Positions 9,352 through 9,607 of a stretch of 9,607 bases of DNA are shown here, in pieces. Positions within the stretch are counted from its first letter, which is position 1. Each line of letters begins with the position of its first letter. The position numbers and the translations under genes are program-made. The stretch is from Lysobacterales bacterium (lineage in GTDB: Bacteria; Pseudomonadota; Gammaproteobacteria; Xanthomonadales; Rhodanobacteraceae): positions 1 to 9,607 of the forward strand of contig JAAFHE010000093.1 in assembly GCA_013298265.1 (NCBI GenBank). Reading direction: 5' to 3'. The notes under the pieces are model-generated. The model had not been told where the DNA came from and searched no databases. It saw only the letters and a list, made by a program, of their open reading frames with translations.

Positions 9352-9607
9352 TCAAGCGACGGCTCGAATGCAGGCACGCACGCCTTCGATCATCTGCTCC
9401 AGTTCCGTGTCGGTCGTGATGACCGGCGGCGCCATCGCGACCGTGTCGCCGGTGAAGCGCAGCAGCAGGCCGCGCTTCAAGCCTTCCTCGAACAGGCGCA
9501 GGCCGCGCAGTCCCGGCTGGCCCGGCAGCGAGGACAGTTCCACCGCCGCGGACGCACCGCAGTTGCGGATGTCGATCACGTTGGGCTCGCCCTTGAGCGT
9601 ATGTACG
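9352..9607 (-). CDS. Class III omega-amino acid:pyruvate aminotransferase, C-terminal part
   Basis: Only the last 84 residues lie in the window, and the gene continues past 9607. The readable part begins [17 protein letters not shown] and ends at a TGA at 9352-9354. The order of [11 protein letters not shown], a PG-RG segment, and [16 protein letters not shown] matches the C-terminus of PLP-dependent beta-alanine:pyruvate transaminases. In that family the arginine before TGDT contacts the substrate carboxylate. The PLP lysine would lie outside the window and cannot be checked. The expected job is to move the amino group of beta-alanine (or beta-aminoisobutyrate) to pyruvate, giving the semialdehyde used by the next gene, mmsA. 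The apparent start at 9579 (GTG) is internal, because the conserved text continues upstream of it. Confidence 0.88.
   Translation of the reverse strand, partial: VHTLKGEPNVIDIRNCGASAAVELSSLPGQPGLRGLRLFEEGLKRGLLLRFTGDTVAMAPPVITTDTELEQMIEGVRACIRAVA

Noticed and set aside
9227..9355. N-terminal extension of MmsA starting at 9355
   Set aside because: The extra 43 residues come from the GGGAATCG repeat and would overlap the aminotransferase stop. A good AAGGAG precedes the ATG at 9226, where family similarity begins.

Overview
The window is GC-rich, and the third codon positions of its genes are almost all G or C. It carries one co-directional gene set, all on the minus strand, so transcription runs from high to low coordinates. 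The set encodes the reductive degradation of uracil and thymine plus the disposal of the products. The order in transcription is: an aminotransferase of the beta-alanine:pyruvate family (C-terminal end only, cut by the window edge), mmsA, an M20-type N-carbamoyl amidohydrolase, preT, preA, an NCS1 permease, and dihydropyrimidinase. No regulator, RNA gene, CRISPR array or transposase gene is visible. The start of the transcription unit lies beyond position 9607.

Together the genes describe an almost complete route. The NCS1 permease would import the pyrimidine base, PreT/PreA reduce it to dihydropyrimidine, and dihydropyrimidinase opens the ring to the N-carbamoyl beta-amino acid. The amidohydrolase would release ammonia, CO2 and beta-alanine (or beta-aminoisobutyrate). 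The aminotransferase makes the semialdehyde, and the CoA-acylating MmsA turns it into acetyl-CoA (from uracil) or propionyl-CoA (from thymine).

The main anomaly is the amidohydrolase (6319-7578). It is full length in one frame but broken by an in-frame amber codon at 7072-7074. Only 29 codons downstream, the residue that should be the fourth zinc-ligand histidine is proline. Its leader is occupied almost to the start codon by repeats and shows no clear Shine-Dalgarno sequence. I read it as a decaying gene, or less likely as a split or recoded one. The pathway would then need another amidohydrolase elsewhere in the genome.

Every gap longer than 100 bases holds inverted repeats: paired REP-like palindromes at 2-80, a long hairpin at 199-238, a MITE-like element at 1793-1970, a related hairpin at 6274-6306, a direct/inverted repeat patch at 7593-7723, and a GGGAATCG-type inverted repeat at 9251-9346. 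The styles at 2-80 and 9251-9346, with the CCCTCTCC hairpins, resemble interspersed repeats I associate with Xanthomonadales and some Betaproteobacteria. A GC-rich gamma- or betaproteobacterium, leaning to Xanthomonadales, is a tentative inference and not a demonstrated assignment.
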